The notes beneath the pieces were generated by a model. That model worked only from the letters and a program-made list of their open reading frames with translations, searched no databases and was not told the origin of the DNA. The position numbers and the translations under genes were made by a program. From Faecalicatena contorta (GTDB taxonomy: Bacteria; Bacillota; Clostridia; Lachnospirales; Lachnospiraceae): a stretch of 64,000 nt of DNA. This document shows, piece by piece, positions 9,758-17,151 of this stretch. The stretch's first letter is position 1, and each line of letters begins with the position of its first letter. The stretch lies in NCBI RefSeq assembly GCF_039521745.1, contig NZ_BAAACT010000004.1, one strand, 5' to 3'.

Positions 9758-9842
9758 TTTGAATAGATTCAAAATGAATAATAAAAACATATTGACGATT
9801 CAAAATGAATATGATATGATTTTTATAGATTCGAAGTGAATC
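9758..9842 (+). promoter_or_regulatory. Promoter with four operator-like palindromes before the sigma gene
   Basis: TTGACG (9792-9797), a 17-base spacer and TATGAT (9815-9820) form the promoter. GATTCAAAATGAAT occurs at 9766-9779 and again at 9797-9810 inside the spacer. TTTGAATAGATTCAAA at 9758-9773 is a palindrome overlapping the first copy. TATAGATTC and GAATCTATA (9825-9846) form a longer palindrome around the transcription start. The layout predicts steric repression by the neighbouring XRE protein. Confidence 0.75.
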
Positions 9843-9976
9843 TATAAAAATACGTGGAGCCGAGAATAGGATATTATTTGTGAGAGTATCCCGGACTTTC
9901 AAATTTTATGATTGTCCGGGGTATTTGCAAAAATGCGGTGTAAGAGGAGCAAATATAACAGGAGGCGGATGGGATT

Positions 9977-10843
9977 ATGTTAAATGAGCAGTTAGCAGCA
10001 CGAATACAGGCAGGGGTAGATGAGGCAGATAATATGCTCCTGCTCTGGCAGCAGAATGAACCGTTTATCAGAATGATGGGCCGGCGCTTTGCGGGGCCGG
10101 GCAAGGCGGAATTAGAGGATCTGATGCAGGAGGGCTATCTTGCTCTTTGTGAAGCGGTCAGGCACTATGACATTGACCAGGAGGTGCCATTTATCAGTTA
10201 CGCCGCCTTTTGGATTAAACAGGGAATGAAGCGCTACATAGAAAATTGCTGCGGGACCGTCCGTATTCCCACGCACGCAAGGGACTGGATCCGCAGATAC
10301 AGGAAGATGGCAGCAGAGTACTGTAAGTATTATGGCTCAGAACCAGAGGATGATACTTTATGCGCTCTGCTTCAGATCAGCCGGGAAAAGCTGCAGGCGG
10401 TCAGAAAAAGTGCAGATATGGAGAAGATATGCAGTCTGAGTGAACCTCTGGGGCAGGAGGACAGCGGACTGGATATGGAGGAGACCATCGCCTCCGAAGA
10501 GGATCTGGAGGAGGAAGCTGTACGGCGGCTGGATTATCAGAATATGAAAAGAATGCTCTGGGAGGCAGTGGAATGCCTTGAGGAGAAGCAGGCTGCAGTG
10601 ATTCGCTGCAGATTTCTGGACCAGAAAACGCTTAGGGAAACGGGAGAGGCAATCGGCATCACAAAGGATGCCGCGGCCAATCAGCAGAATAACGCCCTGC
10701 GTCTGCTCGGACAGCCCAGCAGATGCAGAAAGTACCGGGGATACTATGAAGAGTACCTGGCGGCATCCTGTTATCACCATGTGGGGCTTGAAGCTTTTAA
10801 CAGGACCTGGACGAGCGAGGTGGAGAGGGAAGCTTTGAGATAA
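9977..10843 (+). CDS. Sigma-70 family RNA polymerase sigma factor
   Basis: 288 residues. Region 2 (about 30-105) includes LEDLMQEGYLALCEAVRHYD and FISYAAFWIKQGMKRYI. A region 3-like segment follows, and region 4 (about 195-240) includes LEEKQAAVIRCRFLDQKTL and a helix-turn-helix. The 45-residue C-terminal tail is unlike housekeeping sigma factors. A GGAGGCGG site precedes the ATG. The divergent XRE protein and operators suggest a silenced regulon; its targets are not visible here. The gene ends 37 bases before the left repeat of the mobile element and once lay directly upstream of the response regulator. Confidence 0.88.
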   Translation: MLNEQLAARIQAGVDEADNMLLLWQQNEPFIRMMGRRFAGPGKAELEDLMQEGYLALCEAVRHYDIDQEVPFISYAAFWIKQGMKRYIENCCGTVRIPTHARDWIRRYRKMAAEYCKYYGSEPEDDTLCALLQISREKLQAVRKSADMEKICSLSEPLGQEDSGLDMEETIASEEDLEEEAVRRLDYQNMKRMLWEAVECLEEKQAAVIRCRFLDQKTLRETGEAIGITKDAAANQQNNALRLLGQPSRCRKYRGYYEEYLAASCYHHVGLEAFNRTWTSEVEREALR

Positions 10844-10880
10844 GGGCCGGAGCGGCTGGAAGAGGAAGAAGATGAATAAT

Positions 10881-10900
10881 AATTTAAGAAAAATATAAGA
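10881..10900 (+). repeat. attL candidate, 20-bp direct repeat
   Basis: AATTTAAGAAAAATATAAGA is identical to 19704-19723; flanking bases differ on both sides. It lies 37 bases after the sigma-factor stop. Excision between the copies would remove 8,823 bp and place the sigma gene directly upstream of the response regulator. Confidence 0.8.
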
Positions 10901-10948
10901 GCAATAGTGTTGGGAATGGCGTAAAATGGGCATTCCTGGGAATAAACA

Positions 10949-10971
10949 GCACTAATAAAATTCTAATAGAA
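10949..10971 (+). repeat. Integrase arm-type site, left end
   Basis: GCACTAATAAAAT followed by TCTAATAGAA matches 19579-19601 at 21 of 23 positions. Both copies lie inside the element near its ends and in the same orientation, as arm-type integrase sites do. Confidence 0.55.
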
Positions 10972-11013
10972 GAGCCATGAGTACAGCGGGTAAGGCTGCA
11001 TTCATGGCTTAAA

Positions 11014-12177
11014 TTAAATTTTCTCAATGGCCTTTCGAAGCTGGTTGATATCCTTGTGGGCGTATACTTTTTCATTGATATCCTTTCCTGCGTGCCCCAT
11101 AATTTTGTACCGGGCTACTCGGTTCACTTCCGCGTTATCCAGCAGGGTATTGCAGGTATGCCGGCAGTCGTGTGGGGTGTGAGGTTCGGTGATCCCACAA
11201 TCCAGCAGCGCTTGATTGAACTGTTCCCTATAGTCTGCCTCAGATATATCTTTCGTTCCGTTGTGGTATATCAGGCTTTTGAACTTAGGGTCATACCTGG
11301 CTGCCACCATGTCGATAATTTTGGAATGTATTGGTACAGTCCGGTTACGGCTGTATTTGTTTTTCAATCCCCCGGTGAATGTCCGGTTAACCAGGTCGAT
11401 ATCTTTCAGCGGCATCCGGGCCAGTTCATTGAGCCGCCAGCCGGAGTAACAGTATATAAGGATGGTATCGACAAAAGGCCGATCCTTATTCTTCCAGAGG
11501 AGGGCAAGCTCATCCTCGGTAAATGGTACACCGGGTTCGGTATCATCCTCTTTGCCTATCTGAACAAATTCTGAGAGGTTCTTGGCCACGATTCCGAATT
11601 GCAACGCGTACTTATACATTTGATTGAACAGGTTTTTTATATGCTCCAGCGTAGAGTGAGACAAGTCCTCTCTGTCCAGAATCTCCTGTAGCTCTGTGGC
11701 CTGTAATTTGGACATTACGCGGTCATGCAGGTCTTGGCAGTGTTTGAATGCTGCCACGCTGCAATACTGGGAGCTGGTCTTTTTGCCCTTTGCGTCTACG
11801 GGCTTCTTGAACTTCCACTTGTACCAGTCTTCGAATGTTTCTTTGAAAGTCTTCATTCGGTTCGCTGGGTCGTAAGGATCCTTATTGTATTCAGCCAGGG
11901 CGATGTCTGCCGATATCTGATCCGGGAAGTTTCCCAGAACATCATAAATCGGATAGCCCCGATCATCGATCCGGGTATTGACCCGTACCTGGTATCGGTT
12001 CTTTTTCTTGCCCTTTATGGGGACAATGGTACCTGTGCCGTTTGGACGGCGTTTTCCGGCACGTTTGGGCTTCCGGGCAGGAATTGCCTGATCCTGCAAT
12101 GGAAAACCGCAATGCGGGCAGAATAACGCCTTGTCAGATATGTTCCCGGTGCATTCCGGGCATGTTATTAGTGCCAT
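11014..12177 (-). CDS. int: Tyrosine recombinase (integrase) with N-terminal zinc ribbon
   Basis: 387 residues. A zinc ribbon CPEC...CPHC at residues 6-24 precedes a DNA-binding arm domain, a SAM-like core-binding domain (about 110-200) and the catalytic domain. Catalytic residues are visible: Arg in YSGWRLNEL, His-x-x-Arg in HDCRHTCNTLL, His in IMGHAG and Tyr in KVYAHKDI. AAGGAGAATATAG gives the start. It is the leftmost gene of the element and reads towards attL, the usual place for an integrase. An excisionase is not obvious; one of the small HTH proteins may serve. Confidence 0.95.
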   Translation of the reverse strand: MALITCPECTGNISDKALFCPHCGFPLQDQAIPARKPKRAGKRRPNGTGTIVPIKGKKKNRYQVRVNTRIDDRGYPIYDVLGNFPDQISADIALAEYNKDPYDPANRMKTFKETFEDWYKWKFKKPVDAKGKKTSSQYCSVAAFKHCQDLHDRVMSKLQATELQEILDREDLSHSTLEHIKNLFNQMYKYALQFGIVAKNLSEFVQIGKEDDTEPGVPFTEDELALLWKNKDRPFVDTILIYCYSGWRLNELARMPLKDIDLVNRTFTGGLKNKYSRNRTVPIHSKIIDMVAARYDPKFKSLIYHNGTKDISEADYREQFNQALLDCGITEPHTPHDCRHTCNTLLDNAEVNRVARYKIMGHAGKDINEKVYAHKDINQLRKAIEKI

Positions 12178-12199
12178 CTATATTCTCCTTCCATCCTTC

Positions 12200-12222
12200 C
12201 ACGGTGCGGGTGTGGGCTTTGG
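12200..12222 (+). repeat. 23-bp direct repeat, copy 1
   Basis: The segment begins CACGGTGCGGGTGTGGG and is identical over 23 bases to 13457-13479; similarity (GGAAG) continues just beyond. It lies in the integrase 5' leader. Each copy can form a small CAC/GTG hairpin. Confidence 0.7.
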
Positions 12223-12239
12223 GATAGTCGGAAGATATA

Positions 12240-12268
12240 TTGACAGAATCCGTAATATTGACTATAAT
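12240..12268 (+). promoter_or_regulatory. Consensus sigma-A promoter of an antitoxin RNA
   Basis: TTGACA (12240-12245), exactly 17 bases, TATAAT (12263-12268). It points rightward into a region with no gene on the plus strand and a strong terminator 65 bases later. Confidence 0.8.
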
Positions 12269-12274
12269 ATACTT

Positions 12275-12373
12275 AACAAGAGAACCGTTGGTCAGCGTAC
12301 ACCTGACCGCCGGGAAAATAAGTGTTATAAGAAATAGCGCCTTACTTTACCAGAGCAGGGGCGCTATTTTTTG
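12275..12373 (+). ncRNA. Putative type I antitoxin RNA, convergent with the toxin mRNA
   Basis: A transcript of about 100 nt is predicted between the consensus promoter at 12240-12268 and the terminator AAATAGCGCC...GGCGCTATTT followed by T6 (12332-12371). It contains a hairpin GGTCAG/CTGACC (about 12291-12309). Its 3' end is antisense to the 3' end of the small toxin gene (12364-12453), the arrangement of TxpA/RatA-type systems. Confidence 0.65.
12332..12371 (+). terminator. Terminator shared by antitoxin RNA and toxin mRNA
   Basis: AAATAGCGCC (12332-12341) pairs with GGCGCTATTT (12360-12369). The plus strand has a run of T, so the terminator is stronger for the rightward RNA. On the minus strand the U-tract is poor. 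Confidence 0.75.
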
Positions 12374-12453
12374 CGTTTCAAAAGCGTCACAACAAGAGTA
12401 ATGACGGCGCAAAGCATAATTACAAACGTGAATAGTTCATCATATGTAACCAT
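12364..12453 (-). CDS. Small hydrophobic toxin, holin-like (type I TA) family
   Basis: 29 codons: MVTYDELFTFVIMLCAVITL, then VVTLL and a basic tail KRKK. A single membrane helix with polar N-terminus and lysine-rich end fits the putative holin-like toxin family (TxpA/BsrG-like small membrane toxins). AAAGGAGGCTGGTGCTG precedes the ATG. Its 3' end overlaps a convergent short RNA. It probably stabilises the element. The family call rests on remembered pattern, not on a search. Confidence 0.7.
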   Translation of the reverse strand: MVTYDELFTFVIMLCAVITLVVTLLKRKK

Positions 12454-12541
12454 CAGCACCAGCCTCCTTTCTTTCGTCCGGCGGCTGACATAACGCCCCA
12501 ACGGTTCCCTGGGTAAGTATATTATTGTCAATGTGCATAGC

Positions 12542-12691
12542 GCGGAAAATTCCGCTATACTGCCCTGTGTACAAAAATGTACGGTGGTGCTAAAATTTTA
12601 GCGGCTTTGTACACTGGCATAAGGCGTACAAAAATGTACGGCTTCGTGCACTGGCATAAGGTGCCGAAATTTCGGCTACTAAAAAATTAGT
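12542..12691. repeat. Cluster of six 14-bp palindromes
   Basis: GCGGAAAATTCCGC (12542), GTACAAAAATGTAC (12569 and 12626), GCTAAAATTTTAGC (12589), GCCGAAATTTCGGC (12663) and ACTAAAAAATTAGT (12678). All have an A/T centre with different outer bases. GTACACTGGCATAAGG (12609-12624) and GTGCACTGGCATAAGG (12646-12661) form a 37-base direct repeat between them. It lies downstream of the repressor gene and upstream of the toxin. It may be a replication or partition site, or an operator array; I cannot decide. Confidence 0.7.
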
Positions 12692-12698
12692 AAGCTCT

Positions 12699-13085
12699 CT
12701 ATTCTTTATCTTTCTGATATTTCGGAATTTGGGTTAATTCGCTGACCCTTTTTACCGCTTCTTTCTTTCCCTTATCATTTAGTTGAGTGTAATGCTTCAC
12801 GAGTTCTTGTGGGATTATATTGGCAGTATCCACAGAAGTAATTTCCACACCATCTTTTGTAATAGTGTGGTTAACACCGGGAAGGTCTTTTAAATCTTCT
12901 GGAAAAACAAATAAACTTTCACATAACCTACAAAGTGTATCATATTTAGGCTGATATTTGTCGGCTTCATAGGAACGAATAGTAACCTCATTTACTCCTA
13001 CTTTTTTTGCAAGTTGCTTCTGGGTTAGTTCCTGCTGTTTTCTATAATGCCTTATACGCTTTCCCATTGTACTCAAATCTTCCAT
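12699..13085 (-). CDS. XRE-family repressor of the element (CI-like)
   Basis: 128 residues. The N-terminal helix-turn-helix (about 4-60) includes LTQKQLAKKVGVNEVTIRSY. The C-terminal part has no Ser/Lys LexA-type protease signature, so SOS autocleavage is not expected. The start at 13085 is chosen because AGGAGG lies at the right distance; GTG 13094 and ATG 13091 are too close. It is divergent from the Cro-like gene across an operator region, so it probably keeps the element silent. Derepression may need a helper-phage factor (inferred). Confidence 0.88.
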   Translation of the reverse strand: MEDLSTMGKRIRHYRKQQELTQKQLAKKVGVNEVTIRSYEADKYQPKYDTLCRLCESLFVFPEDLKDLPGVNHTITKDGVEITSVDTANIIPQELVKHYTQLNDKGKKEAVKRVSELTQIPKYQKDKE

Positions 13086-13133
13086 ATACATCACCTCCTA
13101 ATCGTACTATAGCACACGATTTTTAATTTGTAT

Positions 13134-13207
13134 AGAGCTAAAACTATCTGTTTTGTATATTGACATAGCTATATAGCTCTGTTATAATGCAATTACAGAG
13201 CTAAAAC
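13134..13207 (+). promoter_or_regulatory. Repressor/Cro operator-promoter region
   Basis: The rightward promoter is TTGACA (13160-13165), 17 bases, TATAAT (13183-13188). AGAGCTAAAAC occurs at 13134-13144 and 13197-13207, and the inverted half TAGCTCT at 13174-13180 lies within the spacer. A leftward -10 TATAGT serves the repressor. This is a classical lysogeny switch layout. Confidence 0.8.
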
Positions 13208-13253
13208 ACTCTGAGTGTAATTTGAATTTATGTCTATTCAAGGAGGTGTGAAA

Positions 13254-13454
13254 ATGAAAGCAAACAGAAAAAAACTAGAAATTGCAATGGCTAAAGCGTG
13301 TATGAATACAGAAGATTTACAAGGGAAATCAGGCATGCCCCGCCCTACAGTTAACAATGTGATTTCTGGAAGAAGTGTAAGACCTAGAACCATAGGCGAA
13401 GTTGCCAAGGCTCTCGGCGTAGACGTAACTGAAATCATTGAGACTGAAAACTAA
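13254..13454 (+). CDS. Cro-like XRE regulator
   Basis: 66 residues, almost entirely a helix-turn-helix domain (MPRPTVNNVISGRSVRPRTI) with a short ETEN tail. The frame opens at 13230, but AAGGAGGTGTGAAA sets the start at 13254. It is the first gene of the rightward early operon and lies directly behind the operator-promoter region, so it is likely the Cro counterpart of the repressor. Confidence 0.85.
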   Translation: MKANRKKLEIAMAKACMNTEDLQGKSGMPRPTVNNVISGRSVRPRTIGEVAKALGVDVTEIIETEN

Positions 13455-13456
13455 CA

Positions 13457-13479
13457 CACGGTGCGGGTGTGGGCTTTGG
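13457..13479 (+). repeat. 23-bp direct repeat, copy 2
   Basis: Identical to 12200-12222 and starting two bases after the Cro-like stop. With its flank it forms CACAC/GTGTG arms. The first copy lies before the integrase and the second before the replication genes, so a shared regulatory site is possible. Confidence 0.7.
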
Positions 13480-13529
13480 AATGATTGGAAGGATTCAGCC
13501 TGATATCAGGCAGAAAGGAGTGAATCAGG

Positions 13530-13760
13530 ATGGTATGTGCAAAAGTACAGGTTATTATAGGGGCGATGGCTAAGAGCTGCCTGACACCGCAGGAAATAGC
13601 CGATAAGGCAGGCGTAAGCGTCAATATAGTCTATCGGATGCGTAGGGGCTATATGGTCAAGCTGGAGCGGTTTGGACGCGTCTGCAAGGCGCTGGGAATT
13701 GATCCGGACACGGTAATTGATTATGACAGGATGGAAACGGGAAAGGCAGCGGGTGAATAA
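13530..13760 (+). CDS. Small helix-turn-helix protein
   Basis: 76 residues with an XRE-like domain (LTPQEIADKAGVSVNIVYRM and LGIDPDTVIDYDRM). GAAAGGAGTGAATCAGG precedes the start. Its stop overlaps the primase start as TAATG, so the two are translationally coupled. It may be an excisionase, a replication regulator or a second Cro-type protein. Sequence alone does not decide. Confidence 0.78.
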   Translation: MVCAKVQVIIGAMAKSCLTPQEIADKAGVSVNIVYRMRRGYMVKLERFGRVCKALGIDPDTVIDYDRMETGKAAGE

Positions 13761-15625
13761 TGGCAGAGACAATGAAGGAATGGGCCTTAAAGTATGCCGA
13801 TATAGGGCTGGCAGTATTCCCGCTGAAACCAAAGGATAAGCGTCCAGCAACAGAGAACGGATGTAAGGCGGCTACTACTGATAGTCGGCAAATCGAAACC
13901 TGGTGGAGCCGCTGGCCAAATGCAAACATCGGAATAGCAACGGGGAGTGTTTCAGGCGGCTTGGTGGTAATTGACTTGGATGTGGACAAGGACAAGGGCA
14001 TTAATGGATATGAGAGCCTGGCTATCTGGCAGAAGGAAAACGGAGAACTGCCGGAAACCTGGACAAGCATCACTGGGCGGGGTGGGTACCACTACATTTA
14101 TATAGATGGAGCCACTAATCGGAACAGAGCAGGGCTTTATGATGGCATCGACATCAGGGGAGAAGGTGGCTACATAGTAGCACCACCCAGTATACACCCA
14201 AATGGGCGTCAGTATGAATGGGAGCAGGGGCCGGGGGATTGCGAGATCGCTCAGGCAGACAATAGAGTTATGAACTTCCTTATGGGGCCGGTACCGGAGA
14301 ACTGGGAAAAGCAGTCTTTCCAGGAACCGGAGATGATACCGGCTGGAGAGCGGACAAGCACTATGATCCGGCTGATCGGGAGTCTGAAAGCAAAAGGGCT
14401 TGATGATGAAGCCATAAAGGCAGCAGTTAGGGCAGAAAATGCAAAGAAGTGTATCCCGCCGCTCACAGATCAGGAGATTGAAAAAACAGTATTTACAGCG
14501 CTGAAAAGAGGTTGGAAAACAGAGAAACCTTATACAGCGGTACATGATACCGGGAAGTTCAGACAGATTAAGAAACAGCGGGAAAAGATATCACTGGTAT
14601 GTATCAATGACGTTGAAGAGGAAGAGATCAGATGGCTATACCAGCCGTATGTCCCGCGCGGGAAAGTCACGCTGTGCGCTGCATATCCAGGAACCGGGAA
14701 AACATACCTTTTGTGCTATATGGCGGCCTGCGTTTCAACAGGGAGAAGTTTTTTTAATATCGTCCCATTCAGTAACAAATCGGGTAAAGTAATTTATCTG
14801 ACTTCGGAGGACGGGATAGGCGATACAATAAAAAAGCGGCTTAGAATATGCGGTGCCGATATGAAAAATACTTTCGCGGTTAATGATAACAAAAACCAGT
14901 TACTTTTTGACAGCCCGGAAATCGAGGAATACATGAGGGATGTTAAGCCGGACTTAATGATATTCGATCCGTTTCAGTCATATATTGGCGGGGAAGTGGA
15001 CATGAACGCACCAAATAAGACACGGGAACAAATGGGACATATCGTAGAACTCGCAGACAAGTATGACGTTGCAGTGGTTATTATCTGTCATTTCAACAAA
15101 AACGGAAAAGGCGATGCTATAACAAGAGTTCTTGGATCAACCGATATTATGGGAGCTTGTAGAAGTTACATAGCACTGGGGAATGTGCCGGGTGAAGATG
15201 ATATGAAATTCATGTCACATGAGAAGTCAAGCCTTGATAAGAAAGGGAAGACGATTCTGTTTGAAATAGACCCGGACAAAGGCGGAATTGTTTATCTTAG
15301 CGAGAACTGCCTGTCAATGGATGACTACACTGCGATCAGGAGCAAGAAAAGGGTGAAAGATGCTCCGGCAGTAGAAGCAGCGAAGCAGTTTATTGCGAAT
15401 AATATGCCAGAAGGGCGTAGGCTGGCAAAGGAGCTGTTTAATCTTGCCAAAGGGAATAAGATTTCGGATAGGTCATTGCAACGGGCACGGGAGGAACTTG
15501 GAATTATCACCAGAAGAACAAAGGGTTTTCCATCTCAATCAGAATGGATTTTACCGGGACATGAAGAGGACGAGCCGGAACCAAAACAGGAGGAACTTGA
15601 CTTAAAGACAGACCAAACGCTATAG
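13760..15625 (+). CDS. Primase-polymerase fused to RecA-fold helicase (element replication protein)
   Basis: 621 residues. The N-terminal prim-pol domain (about 5-185) carries the acidic active-site motif VVIDLDVD at about 69-76. A PriCT-like helical domain follows (about 195-260). The RepA/AAA_25-type ATPase (about 290-490) has Walker A YPGTGKT near 308 and Walker B LMIFDP near 398. The C-terminus resembles a winged helix. It should prime and unwind DNA for autonomous replication of the excised element. The start overlaps the preceding stop. Iteron-like repeats follow directly downstream. Confidence 0.93.
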   Translation: MAETMKEWALKYADIGLAVFPLKPKDKRPATENGCKAATTDSRQIETWWSRWPNANIGIATGSVSGGLVVIDLDVDKDKGINGYESLAIWQKENGELPETWTSITGRGGYHYIYIDGATNRNRAGLYDGIDIRGEGGYIVAPPSIHPNGRQYEWEQGPGDCEIAQADNRVMNFLMGPVPENWEKQSFQEPEMIPAGERTSTMIRLIGSLKAKGLDDEAIKAAVRAENAKKCIPPLTDQEIEKTVFTALKRGWKTEKPYTAVHDTGKFRQIKKQREKISLVCINDVEEEEIRWLYQPYVPRGKVTLCAAYPGTGKTYLLCYMAACVSTGRSFFNIVPFSNKSGKVIYLTSEDGIGDTIKKRLRICGADMKNTFAVNDNKNQLLFDSPEIEEYMRDVKPDLMIFDPFQSYIGGEVDMNAPNKTREQMGHIVELADKYDVAVVIICHFNKNGKGDAITRVLGSTDIMGACRSYIALGNVPGEDDMKFMSHEKSSLDKKGKTILFEIDPDKGGIVYLSENCLSMDDYTAIRSKKRVKDAPAVEAAKQFIANNMPEGRRLAKELFNLAKGNKISDRSLQRAREELGIITRRTKGFPSQSEWILPGHEEDEPEPKQEELDLKTDQTL

Positions 15626-15640
15626 AGAAACTTCTAATGA

Positions 15641-15766
15641 TGGCACAACTGTATGAAAGGCTGTAAAATAAAGGTTTTTGCAGTTATGCCAAAGTGGCAC
15701 AACTGTATGACTGTCAGTGCAGCCAGTACAGTGACACAGTCATGCCAGATTGGTACGACTGGACGA
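15641..15766 (+). repeat. Iteron-like repeats, candidate replication origin
   Basis: TGGCACAACTGTATGA occurs at 15641-15656 and 15695-15710, with a degenerate third copy TGGTACGACTGGACGA at 15751-15766 (spacing 54 and 56). Copies two and three are right arms of palindromes: CAGTTATGCC/GGCACAACTG (15681-15705) and CAGTCATGCC/GGTACGACTG (15737-15761). Position right behind the primase-helicase gene and the regular phasing suggest an origin. Confidence 0.65.
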
Positions 15767-15848
15767 ATCCAGTAAAATCAAGGGTTTCACACAGACAGAC
15801 CAGTATAGTCCGTTTATCTATAGGGGCACAGCGAAAGGAGCGTAAAAG

Positions 15849-16043
15849 ATGGAGTTATTATTATCGGACATCCAACTTGTAGGATTCACCAGACAGGAGC
15901 GGCGAATGATAGACCGATACATAGAAAAGAATGGCATCAGAGAATATACATTTAGTGTTGTACAGGAGATCGCCGATCTGATTGGGCGGGATATCGGAAC
16001 AATGATTGAACCCAGTGGCGAAATCAGATTAATAGGACTGTGA
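15849..16043 (+). CDS. Small hypothetical protein of the element
   Basis: 64 residues, MELLLSDIQLVGFTRQERRM onward, predicted mainly helical, with no domain I recognise. GAAAGGAGCGTAAAAG gives a good ribosome site. First of a run of closely spaced small genes after the origin-like repeats. Confidence 0.7.
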   Translation: MELLLSDIQLVGFTRQERRMIDRYIEKNGIREYTFSVVQEIADLIGRDIGTMIEPSGEIRLIGL

Positions 16044-16056
16044 AAGGAGTAGAACA

Positions 16057-16266
16057 ATGACCGAAGGATATGAAAGATTAATTAAGGACTTCAATGAGAA
16101 CTGCGGGAACAGCGTATACTCAAACATGACGTTGAAGATTATGGAACTTGAACGCCTTGACCGTATAGCAACCGCTCTGGAAGGAATAGACAGCAAACTT
16201 GGAAAGTGCGTAGGAAAAGAAGGGACGTTCTTCATCGGTGGCGATGTGACAACTTATGAAGGGTAA
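16057..16266 (+). CDS. Small hypothetical protein of the element
   Basis: 69 residues with a helical middle (LKIMELERLDRIATALEGID) that may dimerise. It begins 13 bases after the preceding stop with GAAAGGAGTAGAAC. No function recognised. Confidence 0.7.
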   Translation: MTEGYERLIKDFNENCGNSVYSNMTLKIMELERLDRIATALEGIDSKLGKCVGKEGTFFIGGDVTTYEG

Positions 16267-16379
16267 CAATAAAAACAGCCCCATAGATACGCCAATATCT
16301 ACAGGGCAGCACAGCCGGAGCCATGCGGAAAGAAATCAACTACATAATACCACATGGACAGGCAGAAAGGAAAGGTTTT

Positions 16380-16775
16380 ATGAACAAAATATTTACCGAT
16401 ATAAAAATCGCTGCGACGCTGTTTGCGGATGTTCGAAAAGCGAGAAAGACAGGCGGCAAAATCGAGATCAAGAGGTATACAACAAAACCCGTTTTGGGTG
16501 ATATCGTTGGATTTTATAACACCGTTGAGGGATGCGTACTTTCGCATTGTGCGCATGAAATCGTAGAAGCTGCGCGGGATGCATTTTACCAGCTGCCGCA
16601 TGAAGAACAGTATAGGTTTCGTTTCGCGCCGGAAACAGGTGAATTTATAGAAAGGGCACAGTATTGGAAAGCCTTATTACAGCCGGTTCTGACACCGAAA
16701 CAGTGTACCGCCGCTATGATGATCATCATCAGATGGTACATCCACATTAAAAGGACGAGACAAGGCGAGGTATGA
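16380..16775 (+). CDS. Hypothetical protein of the element
   Basis: 131 residues beginning MNKIFTDIKIAATLFADVRK. The frame is open from ATG 16323, but AAAGGAAAGG before 16380 is the better ribosome site. It is mixed alpha/beta with a basic C-terminus (RWYIHIKRTRQGEV). No family recognised. Confidence 0.65.
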   Translation: MNKIFTDIKIAATLFADVRKARKTGGKIEIKRYTTKPVLGDIVGFYNTVEGCVLSHCAHEIVEAARDAFYQLPHEEQYRFRFAPETGEFIERAQYWKALLQPVLTPKQCTAAMMIIIRWYIHIKRTRQGEV

Positions 16776-16858
16776 TAACACAAACTGCCCTCCGGGGGAC
16801 GGTGCGCCAACACCTGAACCCGGCGGCGGGATGTTAAGGCTGAGCGGAGGAACGTGGA

Positions 16859-16990
16859 ATGAATGAAGAGAGAGAACAAAGGCTATATGACATAATGGAT
16901 AACTACGGAGTGGATCAGGACACAGCAGAGCTTCTTCTGCTGGATGAGGAGGAAGAAGAAAATGAGCGTAAAGATAAAAATATCCTATGA
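16859..16990 (+). CDS. Very small acidic protein
   Basis: 43 residues with an acidic run DEEEEENE after MDNYGVDQDTAELLLL. GCGGAGG lies eight bases before the ATG. It overlaps the next gene by 29 bases in another frame. No function recognised. Confidence 0.55.
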   Translation: MNEEREQRLYDIMDNYGVDQDTAELLLLDEEEEENERKDKNIL

Positions 16991-17120
16991 GGATGAAAAA
17001 GAGCTGTCAAGGGTGTTGACGCTTCTTAACCCTATTATAAGTTCGTGGAAACGATCGAGAAACCGTGATGGCGGATATAAGAAGGCTTACATAGAATCAA
17101 ATTTACCAAAAAAAGGTTGA
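16962..17120 (+). CDS. Small hypothetical phage-type protein
   Basis: 52 residues starting MSVKIKISYEDEKELSRVLT, with a basic second half (SWKRSRNRDGGYKKAYI). GATGAGGAGG precedes the start. The beginning resembles small proteins common in Clostridial phages, from memory. Its stop overlaps the -35 box of the next promoter. Confidence 0.6.
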   Translation: MSVKIKISYEDEKELSRVLTLLNPIISSWKRSRNRDGGYKKAYIESNLPKKG

Positions 17121-17145
17121 ACACTATATGCAATAATGGTATAAT
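17117..17145 (+). promoter_or_regulatory. Promoter of the capsid operon and leader RNA
   Basis: TTGAAC (17117-17122), 17 bases, TATAAT (17140-17145). This is the only strong promoter seen ahead of the capsid gene. Confidence 0.75.
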
Positions 17146-17151
17146 ATATAT

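Noticed and set aside
12131..12337. 68-codon plus-strand frame before the toxin region
   Set aside because: Overlaps the integrase start, the 23-bp repeat and the antitoxin promoter; no ribosome site.
12577..12690. 37-codon frame running through the palindrome cluster
   Set aside because: No ribosome site, and the palindromes explain the sequence better. Its openness could be chance.
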